Origin: Burkholderiaceae bacterium
GTDB lineage: Bacteria; Pseudomonadota; Gammaproteobacteria; Burkholderiales; Burkholderiaceae_C
DNA: 64,000 nt
Direction: 5' to 3'
NCBI GenBank assembly: GCA_030695205.1
Contig: JAUYTN010000059.1
Coordinates: 62,001 to 126,000, forward strand
Below the pieces are notes generated by a model, which did not search any database, was not told the DNA's origin, and saw only the letters and a program-made list of their open reading frames with translations. Made by a program: the position numbers and the translations under genes. Positions 9,314 to 18,519 of this stretch are shown here, piece by piece; the first letter of the stretch is position 1, and every line of letters starts with the position of its first letter.

Positions 9314-10519
9314 TCAGAACACGTGGCGAATGCCCAGCGCAATCGAGGTGGCGTCGCGCCCTGCCGCGCCGGTCACACCACCCAGGTAGCCATTGCCCCC
9401 GGGGGCAGCCTGGCCAGTGCCTGAGTTGACAAAGCGCGTCACCACCGCATTCAGGTTGGTGCGCTTGGACAGGGGGTAGGTATAGGCCACGCCATACGAA
9501 GCAGTATCGGCGTTGGACGCGCGCTTGTCGTTGAGTTTGGTGTAGGCCACACTCACATGGCCCGCAGCGCCCATGTTGTAGCGCAGGCCAATGTGCATGA
9601 GGTTGGCGTCTTGTTTGAGGCGGTCCAGGATCAGAGGAATAAAAGGCACCAACTGGGCACTGGCTGCAGTCAACCCACTGGCCAACTCAGGTCCACTCGA
9701 CGGATTAGGTTCTTCAATTTGGGCCACCATGCCCGACAAGGTCCACACACCCCTGGTGGCCGAAGCGCCCAGCACTGTGGTGCGCAACGCCTGCTGACCG
9801 GCGGAGTTCTTCTTGGTGTTGTGGCCAAAGCCCACACTGAAGTCGGCGGTTTTGTACATGCCGTTCAAGCCCATGAGCCGACCTGCCGACCCACCCGCGC
9901 CCAGGCTGTACATAAAAGCTGCATTCCAAGGGCCCAGCACCATGCGGTACTGGAAGGCGTCGTTCTGACGAATATCCACACCGGCGGGCGCTGAGGCTAC
10001 CTGTCCGGCGGACAACGCACTTTGTGTGCCCATGATGTCAAAGGTGGCCATGGCCTCGAAGGCTGGGGTGTACTGCCGCCCCATCAAAAAACCACCTACT
10101 GGCGTCACCAGACCCAGGTAAGCCTGGCGATCAAACAAGGTGTTGTTGAGGTGGTTGACCCCCAACTGGGGGCCAACTGCAGCCGCAGTCGCCCCAGCCA
10201 CCGCTGGAATCATGCCCGCTGTGAACCGGTCAGGCAGTTGGTTGCCAGACGTGGGCCGGTTGCTGACCCCGCCGTTGCCCAGTTCCACGCGGCTTTCCAG
10301 GGTAACCAGGGCTTTGTAGCCCCCGCCCATGTCTTCATTGGCTTTGATGCCCCAGCGTGATCCTTCCATGATGCCGCTGGAGACTTGGGTGACGCGGCCC
10401 TGCGCATAGCCGCTGACGCTGGTGATGCCTGCATCGGCAATACCGTACAAGGTGACGTCGGCCCAGGCACCGGCGCAGGTCAGGCAGGCGGCGGTGGCGA
10501 CGAGTGTGTGTTTCAGCAT
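9314..10519 (-). CDS. General porin (Burkholderiales Porin_4 type)
   Basis: A 401-residue outer-membrane trimeric porin for diffusion of small hydrophilic solutes. A signal peptide (MLKHTLVATAACLTCAGAWA) precedes the mature start DVTLYGIADAGI, the hallmark of this family; further signs are SRWGIKANEDMGGGYKA, the FDRQAYLGL segment with GRQYTP, and the terminal SIALGIRHVF ending in Phe as needed for BAM-dependent insertion. Start ATG 10519 is preferred over the longer frame because of GGAG about 9 nt upstream and the signal peptide. The second porin of the same family is at 21445; the two differ clearly in length and loops. Confidence 0.95.
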   Translation of the reverse strand: MLKHTLVATAACLTCAGAWADVTLYGIADAGITSVSGYAQGRVTQVSSGIMEGSRWGIKANEDMGGGYKALVTLESRVELGNGGVSNRPTSGNQLPDRFTAGMIPAVAGATAAAVGPQLGVNHLNNTLFDRQAYLGLVTPVGGFLMGRQYTPAFEAMATFDIMGTQSALSAGQVASAPAGVDIRQNDAFQYRMVLGPWNAAFMYSLGAGGSAGRLMGLNGMYKTADFSVGFGHNTKKNSAGQQALRTTVLGASATRGVWTLSGMVAQIEEPNPSSGPELASGLTAASAQLVPFIPLILDRLKQDANLMHIGLRYNMGAAGHVSVAYTKLNDKRASNADTASYGVAYTYPLSKRTNLNAVVTRFVNSGTGQAAPGGNGYLGGVTGAAGRDATSIALGIRHVF

Positions 10520-10553
10520 AGTTGTGTGCTCCGTGTGTGGTGGTTTCAAGCGG

Positions 10554-11996
10554 TCAGACCGGGCTCAACAAAAACTGCGAAAAATAGCCACGCGCCGCCG
10601 CGTTGCAAAAGGGTGGGACCAATGTGCCGTGGTAGGCCTGGGCCACCGCGCTGGCGGCGTTGGCACCCGCGGCAGCGATGGTCGCTGCTTTGCTTTGGGC
10701 AAAACCACCTTTGGCCAGCGCAAATGGGTCTGCGGCGCTGGTGGGTGCACTGTCCACGTCGAGCACAGTCACAGCCTGGGCGGGCACACCCTTGCTGGCG
10801 AAGTAGGCCTGTGCGCCTTGGGTGTTCAGCGCAAAGAACACCGTAGGGTCGGCGTTGCCGCCGCACAGCAGCATGGGCTGCGCGGGTGTCCAGTTCTGCT
10901 GCAGCAGGTCGTTCTTCTGGGCCGCCACACGCAGCGGGTGCTTGGGTGCGGTGGGGTTGGCCACCACATCGGCCACGACGGCGTTGCGGTAGCTGGTCTT
11001 CACCAGATTGGGCGTACCAAAGAAGGGCGCAAACTGCGGGGCAGGTGCCGTGCCTTCGAACATGAACGCGGGGGGCAACTTACCCTGGGTGAACAGGTCG
11101 TTTTGGGCCAGGTTGGTGGGCAACAGGGTCTCGATACCGGTGGCAAACGCGGGCTCGTACATGTCAGAGGGCGTGGTGTAAATGTTGCCGTAGGTGCGCT
11201 GGAAGCTGGTGGTCAGCAGCGGCGAGAACACCGTGGCACCCAGGTTGACGTTGCCAGCGTACACCGCATCGCCAAACGCGCCCAGCGCATAAGGGCCAGA
11301 CAAATGGGCGCCAGCGGTGACGGGGGTACCCGCCAGCTGCAGCGCGCGCTGGGTAGCCATGGACACAAAACCGCCTTGGGAATAGCCGGTCACAAACAGC
11401 TTGCTGCTGGCCACTGCGCCCACAGCGGCAAACCCTTTGCGCGCGGCGGTGAGGCCATCCATCATGTCTTTGGCCTGCTGCTCCATGTTCAGGTAGGGGT
11501 GGTAGCCCAGGGTGGATGAGTCGTAGCCCGCGTAGTTGGGGGCCACCACGATGTAGCCCTGCGCGGCATACATGGCGGCAACCAGCCCAGCCTCACCATC
11601 CTGCGGGCTGGCCATGTTTTTCTGTTTGTCGGTGGTGGTGCCGTGGGCATACAACAACACCGGTCGTGGGCCGGTGCAGGCTGGGTCGGCGCCACTGGGC
11701 ACCATCAGACCGGCGGAAGCGGTGGTGGCCTCGCCCTTGCCGCCCACGGTGCCGTACTGGAAGTAATTGAAGGTCACGGTGCACTTGGGCACCCCGGCCA
11801 CCTGAAACAAGCTGGCCGGGGCGGCTGCCTGAAAAGCAGCAGGCGTCAGCTGCGTCAGGGTACTGGGTGTAGCCATCAGGCTGCCAGGGGCACCGCTGAG
11901 GTCAAAACTGGGGCCATCGGTGGTGTCGCCGCCACCGCCGCAAGCGGCCAGCATGGTTGCCGCGGCCGCACTGGTGGCCAATGTCAAAAACTTCAT
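10554..11996 (-). CDS. Lipoprotein alpha/beta hydrolase (secretory lipase-like)
   Basis: A 480-residue exported hydrolase. The signal peptide ends in a lipobox, MLAAC, with the modified Cys at about residue 19, so it is anchored to a membrane. The alpha/beta hydrolase core shows LLYAHGTTT (oxyanion region), IVVAPNYAGYDSS and the nucleophile elbow GYSQGG (Ser about 204), then a C-terminal region likely to hold the Asp and His. It resembles bacterial secretory lipase and prolyl-oligopeptidase-like esterases; the substrate may be a lipid ester or a polyester. AGGAG 6 nt before ATG 11996 fixes the start. A perfect palindrome 38 bp upstream suggests control by a TetR-type repressor. It is followed 34 bp downstream by the porin gene start, so the two are not one transcript in reverse order but lie in tandem. 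Confidence 0.8.
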   Translation of the reverse strand: MKFLTLATSAAAATMLAACGGGGDTTDGPSFDLSGAPGSLMATPSTLTQLTPAAFQAAAPASLFQVAGVPKCTVTFNYFQYGTVGGKGEATTASAGLMVPSGADPACTGPRPVLLYAHGTTTDKQKNMASPQDGEAGLVAAMYAAQGYIVVAPNYAGYDSSTLGYHPYLNMEQQAKDMMDGLTAARKGFAAVGAVASSKLFVTGYSQGGFVSMATQRALQLAGTPVTAGAHLSGPYALGAFGDAVYAGNVNLGATVFSPLLTTSFQRTYGNIYTTPSDMYEPAFATGIETLLPTNLAQNDLFTQGKLPPAFMFEGTAPAPQFAPFFGTPNLVKTSYRNAVVADVVANPTAPKHPLRVAAQKNDLLQQNWTPAQPMLLCGGNADPTVFFALNTQGAQAYFASKGVPAQAVTVLDVDSAPTSAADPFALAKGGFAQSKAATIAAAGANAASAVAQAYHGTLVPPFCNAAARGYFSQFLLSPV

Positions 11997-12033
11997 GCGC
12001 GTCTCCTGCACAGGTTGGGATGTCGAAAACCAA

Positions 12034-12055
12034 AAAAAGAACGACCGTTCTTTTT
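12034..12055. promoter_or_regulatory. Perfect palindrome, putative TetR-type operator
   Basis: AAAAAGAACG at 12034-12043 and CGTTCTTTTT at 12046-12055 form a perfect 10-bp inverted repeat with a 2-bp spacer, 38 bp upstream of the lipoprotein hydrolase start. The GAACG-NN-CGTTC core with flanking A/T tracts looks like an operator for a dimeric repressor such as a TetR-family protein. No TetR gene is in the window. Confidence 0.6.
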
Positions 12056-12147
12056 CAGATCCACATCGTAAAGCTGTCAGCCAGAAGCAAGGAGAGGGTA
12101 AACACCAGACTGTGTTGGAGTAGCTGCTCCAATTGACAGCCCAACCT

Positions 12148-12170
12148 GGGGGCGCACCCACAGCGCCCCC
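12148..12170. other. GC-rich hairpin downstream of transaldolase
   Basis: GGGGGCGC at 12148-12155 pairs with GCGCCCCC at 12163-12170, 12 nt past the transaldolase stop. There is no T-run, so it may be a transcript-end stem or a Rho-dependent stop region. Confidence 0.4.
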
Positions 12171-12181
12171 GCGCACGAGGG

Positions 12182-13132
12182 TCAGCGCAGCATCAGGGCT
12201 TCAAGCTTGAGGGTATCGGCGGCAAAGGCGCGAATGCCCTCAGCCAGTTTTTCGGTGCCCATGGCATCCGCATTCAGGGCGTAGCGGAACCCCGCCTCGT
12301 CGTAGCGGATGGCGGGCGACTCGGCCACCGCCGCATCGCCGCCCAAGGCACGGTGCAGGGGTTGGGTCGATGCCGCCAGTTGGGCCAGCAGCTCGGGCGC
12401 GATGGTGAGCAAATCGCAACCCGCCAGCGCGGTGATCTGGCCCACATTGCGAAAACTCGCCCCCATCACCTCGGTGGCGATGCCGTGCTGCTTGTAGTGG
12501 TGGTAGATGCGGCGCACCGACTGCACGCCGGGGTCGTTGGTACCAGCCATAGCGGCCTCATCCCAGGCGGCACCCGCCTGCTTCTTGGCCCAATCGTAGA
12601 TGCGGCCAACAAACGGAGAAATGAGCTGCACCTTGGCCTGCCCGCACGCAACCGCCTGCGCAAAACTGAACAGCAGCGTCAGGTTGGTGTGGATACCGCG
12701 GCGCTCCAACTGCTCGGCGGCCTGTATGCCTTCCCAGGTAGACGCAATTTTGATGAGCACGCGGTCAATGTGTACGCCCTCGGCCTGGTACAGCTCGATG
12801 ATGCGCTGCGCCCGGCTGACCGTAGCCGATGCGTCAAAACTCAGCCGAGCGTCCACCTCGGTGGACACCCGCCCTGGAATGTGGGTGAGGATTTCGCAGC
12901 CAAAGCGCACCAGCAGTCGGTCCATGACTTCGTCCAATGGGCGCTGGCCCCAGCGTGCCAGCGTGTCGGCCAGCAGCGGTGCGTAGTCTGGTCGCTGCAC
13001 CGCCTTGAGGATGAGCGAGGGGTTGGTGGTGGCGTCGCGTGGCTTGTACTGGGCAATCTGCAAAAAATCGCCGGTGTCGGCCACGACAGTGGTGTACTGC
13101 CTCAGGGCATCGAGTTGGTTCAAATTGGTCAT
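12182..13132 (-). CDS. tal: Transaldolase
   Basis: A 316-residue class I transaldolase of the non-oxidative pentose phosphate pathway, transferring the dihydroxyacetone unit from sedoheptulose 7-phosphate to glyceraldehyde 3-phosphate. [10 protein letters not shown] and [10 protein letters not shown] at the N-terminus, the Schiff-base Lys in [12 protein letters not shown] (about 127) and [10 protein letters not shown] match E. coli TalB. ATG 13132 is chosen because [15 protein letters not shown] aligns with the family N-terminus. It is divergent from a HexR/RpiR-type regulator whose start is 57 bp away, suggesting that regulator controls it. Confidence 0.97.
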   Translation of the reverse strand: MTNLNQLDALRQYTTVVADTGDFLQIAQYKPRDATTNPSLILKAVQRPDYAPLLADTLARWGQRPLDEVMDRLLVRFGCEILTHIPGRVSTEVDARLSFDASATVSRAQRIIELYQAEGVHIDRVLIKIASTWEGIQAAEQLERRGIHTNLTLLFSFAQAVACGQAKVQLISPFVGRIYDWAKKQAGAAWDEAAMAGTNDPGVQSVRRIYHHYKQHGIATEVMGASFRNVGQITALAGCDLLTIAPELLAQLAASTQPLHRALGGDAAVAESPAIRYDEAGFRYALNADAMGTEKLAEGIRAFAADTLKLEALMLR

Positions 13133-13189
13133 GCCCACATTATCGAACGGTAATAAAATTTCAGTCCTTTTACTCACTGGGTTACTGCT

Positions 13190-14038
13190 ATGTTGGACCG
13201 CATCAAAGCCTCTCTGCCATCGCTGGCCCCGGCCGAACAGCGGGTGGCCAAGCTGGTGCTGCTGGACCCCCGTACCTTTGCCAGCCTGCCCGTGACCGAA
13301 CTGGCCCTGCGCGCCCATGTGAGCAAACCGACGGTGGTGCGGTTTTGCCGCAGCATGGGCTATGACGGCCTCAGCGACTTCAAGCTCAAGCTGGCGGGCA
13401 CAGTCAGCGAGGGTGTGCCCTTCATCCACCGCAGCGTGGATGTGGACGACAAAGTGGGCGATGTGCTGGTGAAGGTCATTGACAACACCGTGGCGGCCTT
13501 TCTGAAGTACCGCAACGACGCATCTACCCACGCCATCGAAAAAGCGGTGGACGCCATCGTGGCGGCGCACACGGCCAACAAGCGCATCGAGTTTTTCGGG
13601 GCGGGCAACTCAGGCATCGTGGCGCAGGATGCACAGCACAAGTTCTTCCGGCTGGGGCTGCACACGATTGCCTACAGCGATGGGCACATGCAGGTAATGA
13701 GCGCATCGTTGCTGCGCCCTGGCGATTGCCTGGTGGTCATTTCCAACTCTGGCCGCACCCGCGACCTGATGGACGCCACCGACATTGCGCGCAAGCACGG
13801 CGCAACCACCATCGTCATCACCGCCAGCGGCTCGCCGCTGGCCGCTGCCGGGCACATCCACCTGGCCGCCGACCACCCCGAGGGCTACGACCGCTACAGC
13901 CCCATGACCTCGCGCCACATGCACCTGATGATTGTCGACGTGCTGGCCACCACCGTGGCGCTGCGCATTGGAGGCACCAAGCTGCAGCCGCTGCTGAGGG
14001 AAATGAAGAACAACCTGCGCAGCAAACGCTACGCCTGA
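13190..14038 (+). CDS. hexR: HexR/RpiR-family sugar-phosphate regulator
   Basis: A 282-residue repressor: RpiR-type N-terminal helix-turn-helix ([20 protein letters not shown], about 36-55) and a C-terminal SIS sugar-phosphate-binding domain (about 125-260, with [18 protein letters not shown] and [12 protein letters not shown]). HexR proteins sense 2-keto-3-deoxy-6-phosphogluconate and control central carbon genes. It is divergent from transaldolase, which fits that role. I could not identify a clear HexR box in the 57-bp gap. The symbol is by similarity; other RpiR members are possible. Confidence 0.85.
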   Translation: MLDRIKASLPSLAPAEQRVAKLVLLDPRTFASLPVTELALRAHVSKPTVVRFCRSMGYDGLSDFKLKLAGTVSEGVPFIHRSVDVDDKVGDVLVKVIDNTVAAFLKYRNDASTHAIEKAVDAIVAAHTANKRIEFFGAGNSGIVAQDAQHKFFRLGLHTIAYSDGHMQVMSASLLRPGDCLVVISNSGRTRDLMDATDIARKHGATTIVITASGSPLAAAGHIHLAADHPEGYDRYSPMTSRHMHLMIVDVLATTVALRIGGTKLQPLLREMKNNLRSKRYA

Positions 14039-14091
14039 GTCAGCCCCTGCGTGTTTTTCCTTGCCATACCTTGTCCCGCCATTTTTTAAAT

Positions 14092-14135
14092 ACTTTTGGC
14101 TACTTGCGCTTGGTTAGCAACAATAGTTAGCTATC
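14092..14135 (-). repeat. Dispersed 45-bp repeat, copy 2
   Basis: Read on the - strand: ATAGCTAACTATTG, then AACCAAGCGCAAGTAGCC and an A-run. It lies in the gap between the convergent hexR and dppF-like genes and is very close to copies 1 and 3. Confidence 0.75.
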
Positions 14136-14140
14136 TTTTT

Positions 14141-15199
14141 TCAAATCCGACTTTCTTCTACCGCATGGCAGGCAATGCGTATGCCCTGCCAGTCTTTCAG
14201 CACCGGGCGCTCGGTGCGGCAGCGCTCGTTGGTGTGGGGGCAGCGGGGGTTGAAGGCGCAGCCTGTAGGCGGATTCAGCGGGTTGGGCACCTCGCCTTGC
14301 ACAGGGGTGCGGGCCGTGCCGGTGTCGTGCATCTTGGGGATGGCGTCCAGCAACATGCGGGTATAGGGGTGGCGCGGGGTGTCAAACAGGGTGTGTTTGG
14401 GGGCCAGTTCCACCAGGCGGCCCAGGTACATCACGCCCACGGTGTCGGACACATGACGCACCACCGCCAGGTTGTGGCTGATGAACAGGTAAGTCAGACC
14501 GCGCTCGCGCTGCAGGCGTTTCATGATGTTGAGCACCTGGGCCTGCACGCTCACATCCAGGGCCGACGTGGGCTCGTCGCACACCAGAAACTCGGGCTCG
14601 GTGGCCAGAGCGCGGGCAATAGAAATACGCTGGCGCTGCCCGCCCGAAAACTGGTGCGGATACTTCAGCATGTCCAGCGCCGACAGGCCCACCGACTCCA
14701 GCAGCTCCCCCACTTTGCGACGCAACGCCTCCGGATCGGTGACGATGCCGTGCTCCAGCAGCGGCTCACCCACGATGGCCTCCACCTTCCAGCGCGGGTT
14801 GAGGCTGGCGTAGGGGTCCTGAAAAATCATCTGTATGCGCCGGCGCAGGTGGTGGCCCTGCGGGGTTTTGAAGACGGCATGGGCGTCCTGGCCATCGAAC
14901 TCGAAGCTGCCCCTGGTGGGCGCATACAGGCCCACCAGCAAACGCGCCACGGTGCTTTTGCCACAACCCGACTCGCCCACCAGGGCCAGTGTGGTGCCTG
15001 TGGCGATGTCAAAACTGACGCCATCCACCGCACGCAGCAACAGCTTGGGCTTGCCCTCCAGCACCCGGTTGAGCCAGGGAGGAGACACATCGAAGGTTCG
15101 GGCCAGGTCTTGAGCGCGCACCAGCGGGGCTGGTGGCATGTCAGCGGTTGGCGCCGCCGGTGAGGGAGTTGCAGGCATGGCGTTGGCTGGAAGGGTCAT
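14141..15199 (-). CDS. dppF: Dipeptide/oligopeptide ABC transporter ATPase, DppF/OppF type
   Basis: A 352-residue nucleotide-binding subunit of a peptide importer. Walker A GESGCGKST, Q-loop MIFQDPYASLNP, signature FSGGQRQR, Walker B FLVCDEPTSALD and H-loop FISHN are intact, and the C-terminal oligopeptide module with clustered Cys (GCAFNPRCPHTNERC, then CHAVEES), seen in the 4Fe-4S-containing DppD/DppF ATPases, is present. Its ATG overlaps the upstream dppD stop (ATGA), so translation is coupled. Last gene of the operon that begins at 21073. Confidence 0.93.
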   Translation of the reverse strand: MTLPANAMPATPSPAAPTADMPPAPLVRAQDLARTFDVSPPWLNRVLEGKPKLLLRAVDGVSFDIATGTTLALVGESGCGKSTVARLLVGLYAPTRGSFEFDGQDAHAVFKTPQGHHLRRRIQMIFQDPYASLNPRWKVEAIVGEPLLEHGIVTDPEALRRKVGELLESVGLSALDMLKYPHQFSGGQRQRISIARALATEPEFLVCDEPTSALDVSVQAQVLNIMKRLQRERGLTYLFISHNLAVVRHVSDTVGVMYLGRLVELAPKHTLFDTPRHPYTRMLLDAIPKMHDTGTARTPVQGEVPNPLNPPTGCAFNPRCPHTNERCRTERPVLKDWQGIRIACHAVEESRI

Positions 15200-16164
15200 G
15201 GCTGCTGGCCCTCATGCAGCCAGCATGCCGCACGGGTGGCCCCGGCGGGCAACAGGTTGGGGCGGTCGCGGTGGCAGCGGTCGAAGACCTGGGGGCAACG
15301 CGGGTTGTAGGCGCAACCGGTGGGAATGGCGTTGAGCCGGGGCATGGCCCCGTCGATCTGGTGCAGTTCTTCGCGGTCTTGCGACATATCGGGAATACAG
15401 GCCATCAGCCCCCGTGTGTAGGGGTGGGCCGGGTGGTTGATGACCTCGTGCACCGGCCCGATTTCGGCCACCCGTCCGGCATACAGCACGGCCACGCGGT
15501 CGCAGGTTTCGGCAATCACGCCCATGTCGTGGGTGATGAGCATGACCGCTGCGCCCCGCTCTTTGCAGATGCGCTTGAGCAAACCGATGATTTGCGCCTG
15601 TATGGACACATCCAGCGCGGTGGTGGGCTCGTCGGCCACGATCAGCTGAGGCTCGGCCGCCAGAGCCAGGGCAATCACCACCCGCTGGCGCATACCACCC
15701 GAAAATTGGTGCGGATAGTGGTCAATGCGCTGCTCGGCAGCAGGAATACCGGTGTCTTGCAGCAAGCCAATAGCGCGCTGGCGGGCCTCGGCCGCACCCA
15801 CGTTCAGGTGGGTGGTGATGGTTTCAGTGAGCTGCCGGCCCACGGTGTACAGCGGGTTGAGCGACGTAAGCGGGTCCTGAAAAATGGCCCCGATGCGCCG
15901 ACCGCGAATTTTTCGCATCTCGTGCGGCGGCAGGTTGTCGATGCGTTGGCCGTCCAACAGCACCTCGCCCGAGGCGATCTTGCCAGGGGGCTCCAGAAGG
16001 CCGATGATGGCTGCGCCAGTCAGCGACTTGCCCGCGCCCGACTCACCCACCACCCCCAGAATTTCCCCGGGCGCGATGTCAAACGACACCCGGTCCAGGG
16101 CGCGCAAGGTGCCGTGGCGGTTGGTGAACTCGACCACCAGGTCTTTCACGCTCAATAGGCTCAT
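15196..16164 (-). CDS. dppD: Dipeptide/oligopeptide ABC transporter ATPase, DppD/OppD type
   Basis: A 322-residue ATP-binding subunit partnering DppF. Walker A GESGAGKSL, Q-loop AIFQDPLTSLNP, signature FSGGMRQR, Walker B LIVADEPTTALD, H-loop ITHD and the C-terminal GCAYNPRCPQVFDRC cluster are present. ATG 16164 is taken as start; an in-frame TTG two codons earlier is less likely. It overlaps dppF by 4 bp and follows dppC by 27 bp. Confidence 0.93.
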   Translation of the reverse strand: MSLLSVKDLVVEFTNRHGTLRALDRVSFDIAPGEILGVVGESGAGKSLTGAAIIGLLEPPGKIASGEVLLDGQRIDNLPPHEMRKIRGRRIGAIFQDPLTSLNPLYTVGRQLTETITTHLNVGAAEARQRAIGLLQDTGIPAAEQRIDHYPHQFSGGMRQRVVIALALAAEPQLIVADEPTTALDVSIQAQIIGLLKRICKERGAAVMLITHDMGVIAETCDRVAVLYAGRVAEIGPVHEVINHPAHPYTRGLMACIPDMSQDREELHQIDGAMPRLNAIPTGCAYNPRCPQVFDRCHRDRPNLLPAGATRAACWLHEGQQP

Positions 16165-16191
16165 GGTCAAACGGTTGAAACCGGTCAGGGG

Positions 16192-17109
16192 TTAGCGAAG
16201 GCGGGGGTTCAGCGCATCGCGCAGCCAGTCACCCAGCAGGTTGACCGACAGTGCAATGACCACCAGCATGGCGCCGGGGAACACCGTGATCCACCACTCG
16301 CCCGAGAACAGGTAGTCGTTGCCCACCCGAATGAGTGTGCCCAGCGAGGGCGATGTGGGGGGTGCCCCCACCCCCAGAAAGCTCAGCGTGGCCTCGGTGA
16401 TGATGGCGGTGGCCACCTGTATGGTGGCCAGCACCATGACGGGGCCCAGCACATTGGGCAGCACATGGCGGCGCATGATGCGCGCACTCGACACCCCCGT
16501 GACCCGCGCGGCCTGCACATACTCCTTGCTGCGCTCCACCAGGGTGGAGCCACGCACCGTGCGGGCGTACTGCACCCATCCGGTGAGTGAAATCGAGAGA
16601 ATGAGCACCCCAAAGGCCAAGGTGTCGTGCGCATTGGGGAACAGGGCCCGGCCCACACCGGCAATCAGCAGCGCCACCAGAATGGCCGGGAAAGAGAGCA
16701 TCACGTCGCACAGGCGCATCAGCAGCGCATCGACCCAGCCTCCGACAAAGCCCGCCAGCAACCCCAGCCCAACCCCCACCACCACCGACAGCAGCACCGA
16801 AGCCAGGCCCACCGCCAGCGAGATGCGGGTGCCGTACATCAGGGCCGACAGAATGTCGCGCCCCTGGTCGTCGGTCCCGAACACGAACGCGGGGTTGCCA
16901 CCGGCCTGCCATGCGGGGGGGAGCCGAGCATTCGACAACTCCAGCGTGGCCAGATCAAAGGGGTTATGCGGTGCCACCCACGGGGCAAACACCGCGCCAA
17001 ACACACACACCACCGCCAGCACAGCAGCCACCATGGCCACGGGCGATGATCTGAAACTGTGGCCCACATCGCTGTGGTACCACCCTGCCATTCGTTGAAG
17101 CACATTCAC
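16192..17109 (-). CDS. dppC: Peptide ABC transporter permease, DppC type
   Basis: A 305-residue inner-membrane permease with an N-terminal membrane segment (AMVAAVLAVVCVFGAVFAPWV), the GTDDQGRDILSAL motif found after it in DppC proteins, five further hydrophobic segments and the EAA loop YVQAARVTGVSSARIMRRHVLP (split over the cytoplasmic loop). The start is GTG; 17109 is used here, but GTG 17103 has better spacing to GAGG. The amidohydrolase gene sits 162 bp upstream, with a dispersed repeat between them. Confidence 0.92.
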   Translation of the reverse strand: MNVLQRMAGWYHSDVGHSFRSSPVAMVAAVLAVVCVFGAVFAPWVAPHNPFDLATLELSNARLPPAWQAGGNPAFVFGTDDQGRDILSALMYGTRISLAVGLASVLLSVVVGVGLGLLAGFVGGWVDALLMRLCDVMLSFPAILVALLIAGVGRALFPNAHDTLAFGVLILSISLTGWVQYARTVRGSTLVERSKEYVQAARVTGVSSARIMRRHVLPNVLGPVMVLATIQVATAIITEATLSFLGVGAPPTSPSLGTLIRVGNDYLFSGEWWITVFPGAMLVVIALSVNLLGDWLRDALNPRLR

Positions 17110-17172
17110 CTCGCTTCACCCAGCAGCGACCCAGACAGCTGCTGCCAATGGGCAATTGTTTTAAATATATTC

Positions 17173-17217
17173 ATAGCCAACAATGATTGCAAATCAAGCG
17201 ATATGTGCATTTTTTTC
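17173..17217 (+). repeat. Dispersed 45-bp repeat, copy 3
   Basis: ATAGCCAACAATGATTGC followed by AATCAAGCGATATGTGC and a T-run. It lies inside the dpp operon between the amidohydrolase and dppC genes and accounts for the otherwise odd AT-rich 162-bp gap there. Confidence 0.75.
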
Positions 17218-17271
17218 ATAAACTTTTACCCATCCATGCCCGGACAACTGCCATGAAGACCAGCGGCGGCT

Positions 17272-18516
17272 TCATTCGGCACCCGCCAAGGGCATGCCTT
17301 GCTCGATCAGGCTGGCATGCAACGCGGCACCCAGGGGCAGCACCTCATCGTTGAAGTCGTAGCGGCTGTTGTGCAAAAAGCAGCTGCCCACGCCGTTCTC
17401 ATCGCCCTGCCCCAGCCGCAGGTAAGCACCGGGCTTGGCCTGCAGCATGAACGAGAAGTCTTCGGCCCCCATGCTGGGGTCCATCTCCCTGTCGAGCTGG
17501 TCGGGGCCCACCAGGCGCTCAGCCACATTCGCAGCAAACTCGGCCTCGGGCGCGGTGTTGATGGTGGCGGGGTAAATGCGCTCGTACTCCACCGAGGCCG
17601 TGGCACCAAAGCCGAGCGCCACCGCAGAGCACAACTCGTTGAGCCGACGCTCCACCATGGCCTGTATGGCCGGGCTGAAGGTGCGCACGGTGCCCACCAG
17701 CGTGGCCTCGCCCGGCAATACGCTGAACGCGCCAACGTCGCCCGCCTGCATGGCGCACAGGCTGATGACCGCACTGTCCAGCGGGCGCACGTTGCGCGAG
17801 ACGATGCTTTGCACCGCCGTGATGATGTGGGCCGCCACCAGCACAGGGTCCACCGCCAGGTAGGCATGCGCCCCATGGCCACCCTTGCCGGCGATGTGGA
17901 TGGTGATGCGGTCGGCCGCGGCCATCATAGGGCCGGGGTTGATACCCACCTGCCCCGGGCGCATGTGCGGCCAGTTGTGCATGGCGTAGATGGAGTCAAC
18001 CGGAAAGCGGTCGAACAACCCATCATCGATCATGGCCTTGGCACCCGCAAAGCCCTCTTCGCCCGGCTGGAATACCAGCACGGCGGTACCGTCAAACTGC
18101 CGGGTATGCGCCAGGTAGCGGGCGGCCCCCACCAGCATGGCCACATGGCCGTCGTGACCACAGCCATGCATCAACCCGGGTTTGGACGAGCGCCACGGGA
18201 AGGTGTTGTGTTCCGTCATGGGCAGCGCATCCATATCGGCCCGCAGTCCCAGCATGCGCCCACTGCCACGCTGCTGGCCATGGATGACCGCGACCACACC
18301 GGTTTTGCCAATGTGGGTGTGCACCTCATCCACGCCGCACGCCCGCAGTGCGGCAATCACCCGGCTGCTGGTGTAGGCTTCTTCAAACCCCAGCTCGGGG
18401 TGGGCGTGCAAGTCGCGTCTGAGCGCGGTCAACTCGGGGTGAAAGGCTGCAATGTGCGCAAACGCGCGCCCGTTGGCCCGGTACCGGACGCCGCCCGGCA
18501 ACATGGTGTGCGGCAT
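17272..18516 (-). CDS. M20 family amidohydrolase (hippurate hydrolase-like)
   Basis: A 414-residue metallo-aminoacylase of the M20D group. Metal-site motifs are GLRADMDALP (Asp as ligand region), LMHGCGHDGH (CGHD), and FQPGEEGFAGAKAM (EE pair), with a late His region SMGAEDFSFML. Such enzymes remove N-acyl groups from amino acids or split small amide conjugates in the cytosol. Its place between dppB and dppC suggests it processes the compound imported by this transporter, for example an acyl-amino acid or dipeptide. It starts 3 nt after the dppB stop codon. Confidence 0.92.
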   Translation of the reverse strand: MPHTMLPGGVRYRANGRAFAHIAAFHPELTALRRDLHAHPELGFEEAYTSSRVIAALRACGVDEVHTHIGKTGVVAVIHGQQRGSGRMLGLRADMDALPMTEHNTFPWRSSKPGLMHGCGHDGHVAMLVGAARYLAHTRQFDGTAVLVFQPGEEGFAGAKAMIDDGLFDRFPVDSIYAMHNWPHMRPGQVGINPGPMMAAADRITIHIAGKGGHGAHAYLAVDPVLVAAHIITAVQSIVSRNVRPLDSAVISLCAMQAGDVGAFSVLPGEATLVGTVRTFSPAIQAMVERRLNELCSAVALGFGATASVEYERIYPATINTAPEAEFAANVAERLVGPDQLDREMDPSMGAEDFSFMLQAKPGAYLRLGQGDENGVGSCFLHNSRYDFNDEVLPLGAALHASLIEQGMPLAGAE

Positions 18517-18519
18517 GGC

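Noticed and set aside
13133-13189. HexR operator between transaldolase and hexR
   Set aside because: AT-rich sequence GGTAATAAAATTT is suggestive, but I could not match a HexR consensus well enough to call a site.
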